Below are positions 7,694 to 16,377 of a stretch of 47,860 nt of DNA, piece after piece. The translations under genes were made by a program, and so were the position numbers. This stretch comes from Oscillospiraceae bacterium (GTDB taxonomy: Bacteria; Bacillota; Clostridia; Oscillospirales; Acutalibacteraceae). Location of the stretch: NCBI GenBank assembly GCA_015066065.1, contig SVPB01000004.1, forward strand, positions 1 to 47,860. Reading direction: 5' to 3'. Every line of letters begins with the position of its first letter. Position 1 is the first letter of the stretch. The notes below the pieces were generated by a model. That model did not search any database. It saw nothing but the letters and a program-made list of their open reading frames with translations, and was not told the origin of the DNA.

Positions 7694-8806
7694 TTACTCT
7701 TTATTGGTGAATTCGCCGTAATACTGGACGGCCAGCTGGTGCAGCTTCTGATAGGTGTCCTCGTTCCAGCCCATCTTCTTCTGCGCCATGCGCATAGCGC
7801 CCTGAATACGGGCAATGTTCCCGGCGGCATCCGCCTCATCCGGCCAGGTTTGCGCCACACTGCGTCCCACCGCCAGCGCCTGCGCATAGGCTTGCTCGGT
7901 GCCGCTGAGCAGCTGGTATTGCGGCGAGGAGACCATCTGCTCCAGCACGATGTCCTGATAGACGTCCTCGCCGTCACCGGTAGGGCCACTCCACCAGGTG
8001 CTGTTGAAGAAACCGCCGGAGGAGGCATCCCACTCCGAGACGCCACGCAGGGCGTTGGTGATCTTCACCGGCAAGGTTTCCTCCACCCCGTGGTACCGTT
8101 CCTCCTCCCGGCGACGGGCTTCCTCCTCGGCCTCCTTGAGCGCCTGCTCCTCGGCCGCCTTCTTCGCCGCCTCCTGCTCGGCCTTTATCTGCGCTTTTTT
8201 GGCCTCGGCGGTGGCGATCTTCGCCAGGGCGGAGGCCTGCGCCTTGGCCACCGATGCCTGGGTCTTGAGATCCTGGTTGTATTGCTGCTGCGCCAGCTTG
8301 TCGGCCGCCGCATAGGTTTTCTGCGCCAGGCTGGTGTACCACTTGTTGAACGCCGCCCGGCTTTCCTGCTGCAGCGCTTGCTTCTGGCGCTGTCCATCCG
8401 CTTTAGTATCAGCGATGGCTTTCTCCAGGGCGGTTACCGCAGCAGCCAACGCTCCCTGCGCCTGCCGGTCCTTATACGCCCGGTGGGCGGACACCGCCTG
8501 CCGGGTGGAATCCGCCAGGCCGCTTTGGGTCAACCCCAGGTTGGCCATACGGCGCTCCACCGTCTGTCTGTCCAGCTCCTCGCTGAGAAGATGACGGTCC
8601 AGCTTCTCCCGGGCATCCTCCTGCGCCAGCAGTTGCTCCGCCCGGTAACCGTCCACCTTCTGCTGGACCTTGGTGTCCACCTCTCCGGTGGCGGCGGTCA
8701 GGGCGGCCGCATCGTCCTGCTGGCGCTTGCCAACGGCCTGCTGCAGCTCCTTTTCGGCCAAGGCACGCTGTACCTTCTGCCGTTCCTCAAAGGATTTGAT
8801 GGCCAT
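7694..8806 (-). CDS. Coiled-coil phage protein, probably internal virion or tail component
   Basis: The 370-residue protein is almost entirely helical and rich in Ala, Gln, Glu and Lys for the first 240 residues (KRQQDDAAALTAATGEVDTK; AQIKAEQEAAKKAAEEQALK). A short non-helical domain follows (about 250-290, GGFFNSTWWSG) and then a helical tail. There are no cysteines and no signal peptide. Length, composition and place after the nozzle gene resemble the internal or ejection proteins of short-tailed phages. It is not large enough for a tape measure of a long-tailed phage. The ATG overlaps the stop of the upstream gene by one base (TAATG). Confidence 0.6.
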   Translation of the reverse strand: MAIKSFEERQKVQRALAEKELQQAVGKRQQDDAAALTAATGEVDTKVQQKVDGYRAEQLLAQEDAREKLDRHLLSEELDRQTVERRMANLGLTQSGLADSTRQAVSAHRAYKDRQAQGALAAAVTALEKAIADTKADGQRQKQALQQESRAAFNKWYTSLAQKTYAAADKLAQQQYNQDLKTQASVAKAQASALAKIATAEAKKAQIKAEQEAAKKAAEEQALKEAEEEARRREEERYHGVEETLPVKITNALRGVSEWDASSGGFFNSTWWSGPTGDGEDVYQDIVLEQMVSSPQYQLLSGTEQAYAQALAVGRSVAQTWPDEADAAGNIARIQGAMRMAQKKMGWNEDTYQKLHQLAVQYYGEFTNKE

Positions 8807-10890
8807 TACGGCATACCTCCTTTTTTAAGTTCATACACCAGCGTGATGCCGGTCAGCGCCAGCGCGCCGGTGGTCTCGACCTGCACCGCCACGTGACGGA
8901 TATGCTGTAGATGAGGGGTCAGCCGGACGGTGCGCTCCTGCCGGGTGCTCCCGTCTCCCCACGGGCGGTATCCGTCCTCCCGGATGCCCCGGTCGGTGAC
9001 GTACCGTATCCGCAGATGGCAGCCGGTGCCGTCCTCCAGCTCCAGATACAGCCGGGGGACGTTTTTGCGTGTCCCGGGATGGTCAAATCCGTACTGCTTG
9101 GTGGTGAACCGGGCGGTAACGGGAACGCCGTCATCCGTTTCTCCGGCCAAGGTGTATAGGGTATCGTTTCCCAACAGCACCAGCCCGGTGCCGTCGTACG
9201 CCACCCCCCGGTAGGTATCCTCCGGCAGGGTCCATGCGTACCACGGCAGGGATTTCTGCGCCGTCTCCTCCCGGGAATAGTTCTGAAACTGATTGAACGC
9301 CCCGGTCTGGCAATCCAGCAGATACACCCGGTTGCCCACCACCAGCAGATAATGCCCCCGGTATTCCCCGGCCACCGCCGCCAGCCGTTCCTCCCGGCTG
9401 TGCCGCTGTAACGCCTGCTCGATGAGAGGGGAGGCCTGCCGGACGTTGCGCTCGCTGAACCGGCTGGTGCCGGTGAGGATATGCACCCGGCCGTCGGCGG
9501 TCATCCATACCAGCTTATTGTTCACCAGCCGGACGGTGTGAGGGCAATCACAGCCGATACCGGGGTGCAGCTGGGTCAGGGGGAACCGGGCGGCGTGCAC
9601 CGTGGCCTCCAGCGCCCGGCGCTGTACCATCTCCTCCTCGGAGGGGGTGGTGCCGTCCACGTACTGGGTGCAATAGATGTCGTGCTCCCGGAAGATGACC
9701 AGCAGCTCCCCCTGCTTGGCCAGGGCGGTGATGGGCGCCCCATCCTCGCCCACGGTGGCGTAGTTATTCTCCGGGAAATAGGTGGGGTCGTTCACCTCCG
9801 ACCAGCGCAGGACATTCGGCTCGTCCGGGTGTCCGGCGGTGAACAGATGGATACCGCCCTCGGCACCGGCCGCCAGACCACCGTACCACACCGCCTGCCG
9901 CAGACCCCGGCGGCGCCATGGCTCGTTGTCGGTGGTGGTCATCATCCACAGCATAAGGTTGCCGGATAGCTCCGCCCGGGGCAGTACAAACCCCTCCAGG
10001 GGTGCCCCCTGCTCGCCGGCCCGGTGCGCTTCGGCCCGGAAGATACCAGTGGCGCTGTCCACGTACACGGATACGTTCACCCGGGTGGCCGTGCCGGTGG
10101 GCAGACCGGCCTCGGAGCAGGTCAGATCCCGGAACAGCACCAGCCCGTAGAAGGTGTCCACCTCCCCTTCCACCGTCCGGGCGGTGTCGCCACTCCATAC
10201 CGTCAGGGTTGCCCGGTAGGGAACCATGCCCGTCTGGGGCAGAGGGTACAGGGTACTGACCCCATCGGTGGTATAGGCACACCGCACCCGGTCGGTGAGC
10301 CGGTTGGCCGCCTGCGGAGAGACGGCCACGTCCTCCCCGGTGGCCTTATTGCCCCGGCCGTTGACCAGCACCAGCGGCACGGTGGGAACGGCGGCGGTCT
10401 CCCCCTTCTGCCAGCGTTGGGTGGCAACCGTGTAGGTGTACAGACCGTTGTCCTCCACATAGAAGCACCAGTCAAACCCTTGGCCGGCGCCGGCACGCAC
10501 CCCCAGCACGTGGGGAGGCTCCTTGACACTGCGGTCAAACACCGCACCGTTGTCCGGGCCGCCCAGCCTCTCCATGCGGCCGTCCGCCCGGACAAGGGTG
10601 ACGTAGAAGGTGGAGCCGTCAGCGTAGTCAAGGCTTGGATCAAAGTGGTACACCAGCAGCTCTCGTTCATTGAGCGACTGTACCCGGGTGACGGTACCGG
10701 TGGGTAATCCCTCCCGGCGGCAGACCCCCGGACGGGTGCGCAAGGCGCCCCGGTACCACCACACGTTGTCCGCCTGGGTGAGCTGATGATCCCCCACCTG
10801 ACCGGGCATATCGTATAGGTTGAGTCCCCCACTCAGCCGAGGCACCGTCATGGTGCCGGTGGCGGCGGTGGGCATGGCTTTATACCGCAT
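8806..10890 (-). CDS. Large phage structural protein, tail nozzle-like
   Basis: The 694-residue protein is beta-rich throughout. It opens with VPRLSGGLNLYDMPGQVGD and QADNVWWYRGALRTRPGV, a pattern seen in phage proteins where an N-terminal arm precedes a propeller of about 50-residue repeats. In reading order it follows the portal and precedes the coiled-coil internal protein, the place of the nozzle (tail tube B) in T7-like phages, whose protein is of similar length. I infer a nozzle or stabilising tail role; no catalytic motif was seen. AGGAGG sits 7 bases before the ATG. Confidence 0.65.
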   Translation of the reverse strand: MRYKAMPTAATGTMTVPRLSGGLNLYDMPGQVGDHQLTQADNVWWYRGALRTRPGVCRREGLPTGTVTRVQSLNERELLVYHFDPSLDYADGSTFYVTLVRADGRMERLGGPDNGAVFDRSVKEPPHVLGVRAGAGQGFDWCFYVEDNGLYTYTVATQRWQKGETAAVPTVPLVLVNGRGNKATGEDVAVSPQAANRLTDRVRCAYTTDGVSTLYPLPQTGMVPYRATLTVWSGDTARTVEGEVDTFYGLVLFRDLTCSEAGLPTGTATRVNVSVYVDSATGIFRAEAHRAGEQGAPLEGFVLPRAELSGNLMLWMMTTTDNEPWRRRGLRQAVWYGGLAAGAEGGIHLFTAGHPDEPNVLRWSEVNDPTYFPENNYATVGEDGAPITALAKQGELLVIFREHDIYCTQYVDGTTPSEEEMVQRRALEATVHAARFPLTQLHPGIGCDCPHTVRLVNNKLVWMTADGRVHILTGTSRFSERNVRQASPLIEQALQRHSREERLAAVAGEYRGHYLLVVGNRVYLLDCQTGAFNQFQNYSREETAQKSLPWYAWTLPEDTYRGVAYDGTGLVLLGNDTLYTLAGETDDGVPVTARFTTKQYGFDHPGTRKNVPRLYLELEDGTGCHLRIRYVTDRGIREDGYRPWGDGSTRQERTVRLTPHLQHIRHVAVQVETTGALALTGITLVYELKKGGMP

Positions 10891-10902
10891 GACCCCACCT
10901 CC

Positions 10903-12666
10903 TTACGGCTGTTCCAGCACCTGCCGAAGCAGTCGCTGTCGGGTGTCCTCGTCCATCTGCATCAGCGCCTCCCGGCTGTCCGGGCTGAGCGCTTCCACCA
11001 CCTGCTGGGAGTCCGGTGTCCCGGCGGTCTGCTCACGCAGCTCCCGGACAAGGCCGGTCTGATCCGGCACACTGCCCCGGGGCAGGCGTTCCAGATACTG
11101 CAGGGGGGTCAGCAAGTTGGCGGTAAAGAGATTGTCCAGCGTCTGACGGGACTGGATCTCGCTCCACAGGTTAGCCGGGCCCACGTCCACCCGGACGTTG
11201 ATGAGCTGCTCACGCAGGACCGCCGCATCGAAGGGCACGTACCACTCCCCGGTATCGTCCTGCACCTTGAGTGGGCGGCGGCCGTACAGATGCACCCAGA
11301 ACTCCGCCCAGATCCGGGCGATCTCCTCCACAAAGGCGTAAAAGCGGTTCTGCAGCAGCTGCATGGGCATGGTGGCCGCCTCTCGCACCGCCATGATCGC
11401 TGAGGTGTTGTCCGGACGCATATCGCCCAGGGCGGCGTCGTTGGCGCCTGCCTGGGTAAGGGTGTTGGCGATCATGCCGTTGACCAGCCCTTCAAACTGA
11501 GGGGTAAAGTTGGTGGGAGCCACATACCGGATGCACTCCCCCATATCCTCTCCCCCGTTGACCGGGATGATCTGACCGGGGTCGTTGGTCACCGGGCCGG
11601 CCACCACGTCCTCGTTGACCACCAGGATGGGCATGCCCATCATCATCACCGCATTGGCGGAGGCGGTGATGGCCCGGTTGATGGCGATCTGGTTGGGCAC
11701 CAGATAGGTGACCTCGCTGACACCGTAGGCGCAATGAGGACGGGTCTCCCAGCGGAACACCGCCAGCGGATACCGGCGGATACGCATATCCCACGCCCCT
11801 CGGACGGTAGCGCCCCGGACCACCCGCACCGCCCGGATGGTCCAGTCGTTGCCGGTGGGGTTCCACTGCTTATACAGCTTGGTCAGCACGGTGGCCTTGT
11901 CCGCATCGGGCAGCTCCTCCCCATCGGCAAAGGCCTCCTCCCGGTCGGGGCGGATACGGGCGACCTCCTCGGCGGAACGGCCGTAGCGCCGGGCTTCCCG
12001 GCGCAGCTCCTCCACCCGTTCCCGGCGTGCAATGATGATATAGGGCTGCTGCTGTACGTCCTCCACCGTCGGGTCGCCAAAAAAGAGGTTTTCCACCTCC
12101 AGCACCTCGGTGCGGATATCGCCCGTGATGGGCGAGGTGCGCCCCTCATCGGCATACAGACCGGTGCGGACCGTGGGATCCCACCAGGTATACAGCACCC
12201 CCGTGCCGGAGGTGAACGCCCGGCGCAGAGCGTCGTTCTTGAGGCTGTCCAGCCCCAGACGCTCGGCGGTAACCCGGTAGTAGTCGCTGAGAACGTTCAG
12301 CGATAGGTTGACCTGCTCCTCCGGGGTCATGACCGGGGCTTCTCCCCGGCTCATGGCCTCCCGGATGACCGCCAGCCGTTCCTTGGCGGCGGTGCGGCTG
12401 TCCACCCCTTCGGCGGTGAAATTCACCGCCAGCGCCGACCCGGCCACCATGGCCATCTTGTAGTCACCGATGCGCTTGATCACGTTGTAGCGCACCAAGG
12501 GCTTGCGGTCACCGCACCGGGCGCCATGCCACTGATCGCCTACGTAAAAGCGCTCGTTGACCGCCGTCTGCCCGTTGATACCACGCTCACCGATGGCCGC
12601 TTTGTATCCTACCCCGTTGCGATACTGGTCAAAGATGAGGGTAGGCTCATCCCAAGAGTGTTTCAT
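10903..12666 (-). CDS. Phage portal protein, podovirus type
   Basis: The 587-residue protein has the size and motif pattern of portal proteins: an N-terminal wing with NERFYVGDQWHGARCG and VIKRIGDYKMAMVAGS, a central part with EVENLFFGDPTVEDVQQQPY, and a stem-like stretch with GANDAALGDMRPDNTSAIMA. The portal forms the 12-fold ring through which DNA is packaged. ATG 12666 is chosen because AAGGAG lies 7 bases ahead; ATG 12672 is too close to it. The gene follows capsid and connector genes, an unusual order, since portals normally lie between terminase and scaffold. Confidence 0.87.
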   Translation of the reverse strand: MKHSWDEPTLIFDQYRNGVGYKAAIGERGINGQTAVNERFYVGDQWHGARCGDRKPLVRYNVIKRIGDYKMAMVAGSALAVNFTAEGVDSRTAAKERLAVIREAMSRGEAPVMTPEEQVNLSLNVLSDYYRVTAERLGLDSLKNDALRRAFTSGTGVLYTWWDPTVRTGLYADEGRTSPITGDIRTEVLEVENLFFGDPTVEDVQQQPYIIIARRERVEELRREARRYGRSAEEVARIRPDREEAFADGEELPDADKATVLTKLYKQWNPTGNDWTIRAVRVVRGATVRGAWDMRIRRYPLAVFRWETRPHCAYGVSEVTYLVPNQIAINRAITASANAVMMMGMPILVVNEDVVAGPVTNDPGQIIPVNGGEDMGECIRYVAPTNFTPQFEGLVNGMIANTLTQAGANDAALGDMRPDNTSAIMAVREAATMPMQLLQNRFYAFVEEIARIWAEFWVHLYGRRPLKVQDDTGEWYVPFDAAVLREQLINVRVDVGPANLWSEIQSRQTLDNLFTANLLTPLQYLERLPRGSVPDQTGLVRELREQTAGTPDSQQVVEALSPDSREALMQMDEDTRQRLLRQVLEQP

Positions 12667-12693
12667 ACACATTCTCCTTTTGGTAAATGTAGA

Positions 12694-12715
12694 GGCCCCT
12701 CCCGAGGGAGGGGCC
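12694..12715. other. Strong GC hairpin inside the phage operon
   Basis: GGCCCCTCC (12694-12702) pairs perfectly with GGAGGGGCC (12707-12715) around a CGAG loop. It lies in the 56-base gap between the connector gene and the portal gene. No T-run follows on either strand, so it may set relative expression by partial attenuation or RNA processing rather than terminate. Confidence 0.6.
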
Positions 12716-12722
12716 CCATCGG

Positions 12723-13094
12723 TCAGGCGGAGGGCACCGGGATGACGTCGGTCACCCGGCGGCTCTCCCGGGCAACACCGCTTCGCCGGGCGGTATACTC
12801 CCGGGCAAAGTGATTGTAGCCGTTCCCGTCACCGGTAATGCGCGCCAGGTGCATGGCCAGCCCCGGCACCACCACCCGGTGTGCCACCTCCTCGGTCACC
12901 GCCAGCTCCTCTGCCAGATTCTCCGGCAGGGGAGAAGCCGACCGGGTCAGATGACGGATATCCGCCAGCACCGTCTGCAGCGCCGGCAAAGCCATGCGCC
13001 ACTGCTCGGCATGCTGCTGGGGATCGGTCTCCCCCTCCGGGGTGGTGTACCCCAGCAGGAGCATGGCCTGCTGGGTCGCCGCGTATCCGGTCAT
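12723..13094 (-). CDS. Phage head-tail connector-like protein
   Basis: This 123-residue, mostly helical protein starts MTGYAATQQAMLLLGYTTPE and carries HRVVVPGLAMHLARITGDG, a pattern I associate with small connector or head-completion proteins in clostridial short-tailed phages. The ATG at 13094 is chosen because AAGGGG lies 8 bases before it; GTG 13103 overlaps that site. It is placed between the capsid and portal genes. The connector would sit below the portal ring. Its assignment rests on size, helix pattern and context. Confidence 0.6.
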   Translation of the reverse strand: MTGYAATQQAMLLLGYTTPEGETDPQQHAEQWRMALPALQTVLADIRHLTRSASPLPENLAEELAVTEEVAHRVVVPGLAMHLARITGDGNGYNHFAREYTARRSGVARESRRVTDVIPVPSA

Positions 13095-13109
13095 TCTGCT
13101 CACCCCTTA

Positions 13110-14021
13110 TCAGTAGGTGTAGCTGAAGATGGCGTCGGTGTAGCTCTTCTTGACGAAGGCGTCATAGTACACCCGGTAGTCCAGCTTCCAGGCGTCCGCC
13201 GCCAGATTCTCTTTGGGATCAAAGATACGGGTCTTTTCGGTCTTTTTGACCAGCGAGCACGCCTTCTTGGGCATGACGATGAGACCGATATGCTTGGCTT
13301 CGTCGGCAGGGGCAAAGCCGCCCTCCTCCTGGCCGGCGGTAGCGCCGTCACCGAAGGTGTAAGCGGACATCATGCGGCCCTCCTGCACCGGCAGGATGGA
13401 CACGCCGTTGACGGTGGCCACCTTCACGTTCAGGTCGCCACGGGCAAAGTCGTTCATCACCAGCGTACGGCTCAGCTCGGGGGTCTTCTGCAGGGCTTCC
13501 CAGAAGGTGCTGTTGGCAAAAGCCACCAGCTCCTCGTCGTAGCCCACGGCGGCCTGCGCCTTGTGGATGCCGGAAAGCAGCATCGCGTAGGCGTCGGTGG
13601 CAGGGTCGCCCTCGATGAGATTACCCTGCTCGGCGGCCAGACCGCCCAGCTTGGACAGCACGTAAGCGTCCATTTCGGGGATGACCTTGGTGCGCACAAA
13701 CTCGGCAGACACCTTACCGATGAGATCGGACACGCCGGTCTCGTCGGCATCCTCCGCATCGATGGTGAAGCTGCGGCCACGGTCCTGCTGCAGGGTGAAG
13801 GGGGTGTTGGCCACCGTCACGGTGCCACGGACAAAGCCGGTGTCACGGTTGTAGTCGCCCAGGCCCTGCATCTCCACGTCGGGGATCAGCACCGTCTTGG
13901 CGCCCACAAACTTAGCACGCAGGACGTTGTCGGCCATGAAGCCGGTCACCGAGCGCTGTACCAGCACACGGTCCAGCTCGCCGGTGAGATTTTCATTGTA
14001 AGTAAGGGTATTGATAGCCAT
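13110..14021 (-). CDS. Major capsid protein
   Basis: The 303-residue protein looks like an HK97-fold major capsid protein of the group that begins with a short arm: MAINTLTYNENLTGELDRVL, then TGFMADNVLRAKFVGAKTV and RDTGFVRGTVTVANTPFTL with QDRGRSFTIDAEDADET. A later segment has DNSIPV-like topology around NGVSILPV. It directly follows the scaffold gene, and AAGGAG precedes the ATG. No protease gene lies in the cassette, so maturation cleavage would have to be absent or done elsewhere. Confidence 0.88.
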   Translation of the reverse strand: MAINTLTYNENLTGELDRVLVQRSVTGFMADNVLRAKFVGAKTVLIPDVEMQGLGDYNRDTGFVRGTVTVANTPFTLQQDRGRSFTIDAEDADETGVSDLIGKVSAEFVRTKVIPEMDAYVLSKLGGLAAEQGNLIEGDPATDAYAMLLSGIHKAQAAVGYDEELVAFANSTFWEALQKTPELSRTLVMNDFARGDLNVKVATVNGVSILPVQEGRMMSAYTFGDGATAGQEEGGFAPADEAKHIGLIVMPKKACSLVKKTEKTRIFDPKENLAADAWKLDYRVYYDAFVKKSYTDAIFSYTY

Positions 14022-14049
14022 GTGTTACGTCTCCTTTTTTTCTCGTTTT

Positions 14050-14802
14050 TTACGAAAATACCGAACGAATCGCCTTGAGCATGGCGGTGGTAGCGGCATC
14101 CTTGCCGTCCCCGGCCGGGGCGTCCCCCAGCCGTCCGGCGCTGGCCTGTGCCGCCATGCGCTGGGCGGTCTCGTTCTGTTCAATGCGGCGGTTTTCCCGC
14201 CACTGGTGCCGCAGATACGCGTCCAGCAGATGCCGTCCGTTGTCTGCCGCGTCCCGGAGAACCCCCTCCGGCAGAGCATCAAAATCGGTCACCTCGGGGC
14301 ATTCTTCCCGCAGTTCCTTATATTCCGATGCCATCCGCTGGGCCAAGGCTCCCTCGGCGTTTGTCTCCGGAGGCGGCGGCGCTTCGCACACCTTCTGTCT
14401 CCGGGATACCTCCCATTGCCACAGCCGGTCAGCCAGCTCCCCGTCGCCGCCGGTTTTTTCCTCCAGCTGCTGCCGGGCGGCCAGCTCCTCCGCCTCGGCC
14501 CAGGCGCCGACAAAGGCTTCCAGGCTCTGTCCCCGGCCGGCGGCCATCATCCGGAGCTTATCCAGGGTGGGCTGCAGACTTTCGTACTTCAGCCCCATCT
14601 GGGCATAGCCGGTGGCCTCCTCCATGGACAGCTCCCGGTCCTGATGCCGGAACCGGACGGGGATCGTGGGTGCCGGGGCGGACGACGGTGAGGTCGTCTC
14701 CGGCTCCGGTGTGGTAGGGGACGGTGGGGCTTGCGCCCCGTCGGCAGCCGCCGGCTCCGGTATGGTGTCCGGGGTCACGGCGGCTTCCATGGTCTCTTGC
14801 AT
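14050..14802 (-). CDS. Phage scaffolding protein
   Basis: The 250-residue protein is acidic and Pro/Ala-rich at the start (about residues 1-50) and then helical with QHQDRELSMEEATGYAQMG-like spacing, ending in a basic segment (MLKAIRSVF). This is the usual build of scaffolding proteins that guide capsid assembly and leave before DNA entry. It lies immediately upstream of the capsid gene in reading order. AAGGAGG lies 6-7 bases before the ATG. No protease domain is seen. Confidence 0.75.
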   Translation of the reverse strand: MQETMEAAVTPDTIPEPAAADGAQAPPSPTTPEPETTSPSSAPAPTIPVRFRHQDRELSMEEATGYAQMGLKYESLQPTLDKLRMMAAGRGQSLEAFVGAWAEAEELAARQQLEEKTGGDGELADRLWQWEVSRRQKVCEAPPPPETNAEGALAQRMASEYKELREECPEVTDFDALPEGVLRDAADNGRHLLDAYLRHQWRENRRIEQNETAQRMAAQASAGRLGDAPAGDGKDAATTAMLKAIRSVFS

Positions 14803-14861
14803 ACGGATTCCTCCTTGCCCTTGGTGCGGGCGTGCAGTTTATGTCAAACGGCGGTGCCGTT

Positions 14862-15065
14862 TCACATCGGTTGGGTGGGATCAATGGGTGGCTGGGGCGT
14901 GCCGTCGTAGTGCATAAAGTTGTGCCACTCCTGCCGGGCAACCAGCACCTCCTCCCGGGGCGGCGCCGCCTTACGGCCCGGGGCGGCGGTGTTGCCGGGG
15001 CGGCGCCACAGCGCCGTCCCCAAAGCCGCCAGACTGAGCAACAGACTGATAATAGACAGGATCAT
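14862..15065 (-). CDS. Small membrane peptide between terminase and scaffold genes
   Basis: The predicted 67-residue protein has one hydrophobic segment at residues 2-19 (ILSIISLLLSLAALGTAL) and a soluble tail with PPREEVLVARQEWHNFMHYD. GGAG lies 7 bases before the ATG at 15065, and the gene fits the gap between terminase and scaffold, so it looks real. I do not recognise the family. It could aid membrane attachment, packaging or lysis timing, but nothing in the sequence decides this. Confidence 0.6.
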   Translation of the reverse strand: MILSIISLLLSLAALGTALWRRPGNTAAPGRKAAPPREEVLVARQEWHNFMHYDGTPQPPIDPTQPM

Positions 15066-15078
15066 GCGTATACTCCTT

Positions 15079-16377
15079 TCACAGTGTCATATCCTCCCCG
15101 GTCAGGGCGATGCGTCCCGGCCGGATGATGGCTCCTTCTCCCCGGCGGCCCCACAGCACCCGGACGGCGGAGGCGGCGCTGTCCGGGGCATCGTCGTGCT
15201 CTGCCTCCTCGCTGTAGTCGGTGATCTGCCGCAGATAGTCCGGGTCGGTGCCCTCCACAAACACCACCTGCCGCCACACCGAGCGCAGGTAGGTCAATAT
15301 CTTCAGGTGCTTGTTCATGCCCTCGTGGTAGGCCATCACCCGGGCGCCCTGCCGGCGCAGCTGCCGGGCCAGATACCCCTTATCGCCATTGTCCTCGCAA
15401 TGGATACGCCCACAGCAAAACCGGCGAACAAGAGCGAGGATCTCCTCCTGCACGTCCTCCACGTGGCAGGGCCACAGCCGGCCGTAAAGGTAGTAGGTGT
15501 CCCCTTGCCGGCGGCAGATGGTCAGGGCGGTGCTGTCCCGGCCGCCGTAGGCGGCATCCACGTGGGCAATGCCCTGCTCCGCCAGCGCCGGCGCACCCCC
15601 GGTCACCGGATGGGTGAAAATAACCTCCTCGGCGGCCACGTGCCGCAGCTCGTAGTTGGCGGCAAAGAGGGAGGGGGCCATCTGGTCACGGATGGCGGCC
15701 AGCTCCTCCGGGGCAATAAGCCCCGTCTGGTAGCAGTCGTACCGCCGGGGCGGCGGCATGAGGCTAAAGGCATCCTCCGGGTGCCAGGGAGTACCGGTGT
15801 TATACAGGCGGCCGCCCCGGTTGACCACGTTGCGCAGCTCTTGGTACAGCAGCTTGATGCGTTCCCGTTCCGCCCGGGACAGCCGGTCCTGTATATTGAC
15901 GATATCATCGGTAAAAATCCGGTCAAAGTGCTTGCCGGTCACCGAGCCGCTGGTCCCCAGTCCCACCAGCTGGGCGGTGCCCTTGATGTCGGTGGACAGG
16001 TTGGTGCTCAGCTCGCTCACCGTGGCGGTGGTCAGCACCAGCGGCGTCCCGTACAGGCACCGGGACAGGTGCGCCCAGTGGGGGCTTTCCAGGATCTTGC
16101 GCACCTGGGCGATGACCTCCTTGATATCCCCGTCGGTCTTGCGCATAAAGAGGGTGCGGCACCCCGGCCGCAGTAGGATGAGCAGCGCCAGCGCCAGCGA
16201 CACGCAGGTGGTCTTGTAGCTGCCCCGGTGGCTCTGCAGGGTGGTGTCCTTCTGTCCCAGCACCATGTCCCGTATCCAGTCGTTATGCAGCTCGGTCAGG
16301 GCGGTAAACCCCAGCAGATGCCCCAGCCGGTAGGGCTTTTCGGTGAGCATCCGCACCACCGTCTGCCTATCCGCCAT
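15079..16377 (-). CDS. Terminase large subunit
   Basis: The large terminase pumps DNA into the capsid and cuts it. The 432-residue protein has a Walker A-like motif SHRGSYKTT (residues 49-57), a Walker B-like stretch FDRIFTDDIVN, and a C-terminal nuclease-like part with HVDAAYGGRDSTA and later VFVEGTDPDYLRQITDYS. The coupling glutamate position is not obvious. Its ATG lies inside the end of the small subunit gene (11-base overlap), so the pair is translationally coupled. It is close in length to the short terminases of podovirus-like phages. Confidence 0.88.
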   Translation of the reverse strand: MADRQTVVRMLTEKPYRLGHLLGFTALTELHNDWIRDMVLGQKDTTLQSHRGSYKTTCVSLALALLILLRPGCRTLFMRKTDGDIKEVIAQVRKILESPHWAHLSRCLYGTPLVLTTATVSELSTNLSTDIKGTAQLVGLGTSGSVTGKHFDRIFTDDIVNIQDRLSRAERERIKLLYQELRNVVNRGGRLYNTGTPWHPEDAFSLMPPPRRYDCYQTGLIAPEELAAIRDQMAPSLFAANYELRHVAAEEVIFTHPVTGGAPALAEQGIAHVDAAYGGRDSTALTICRRQGDTYYLYGRLWPCHVEDVQEEILALVRRFCCGRIHCEDNGDKGYLARQLRRQGARVMAYHEGMNKHLKILTYLRSVWRQVVFVEGTDPDYLRQITDYSEEAEHDDAPDSAASAVRVLWGRRGEGAIIRPGRIALTGEDMTL

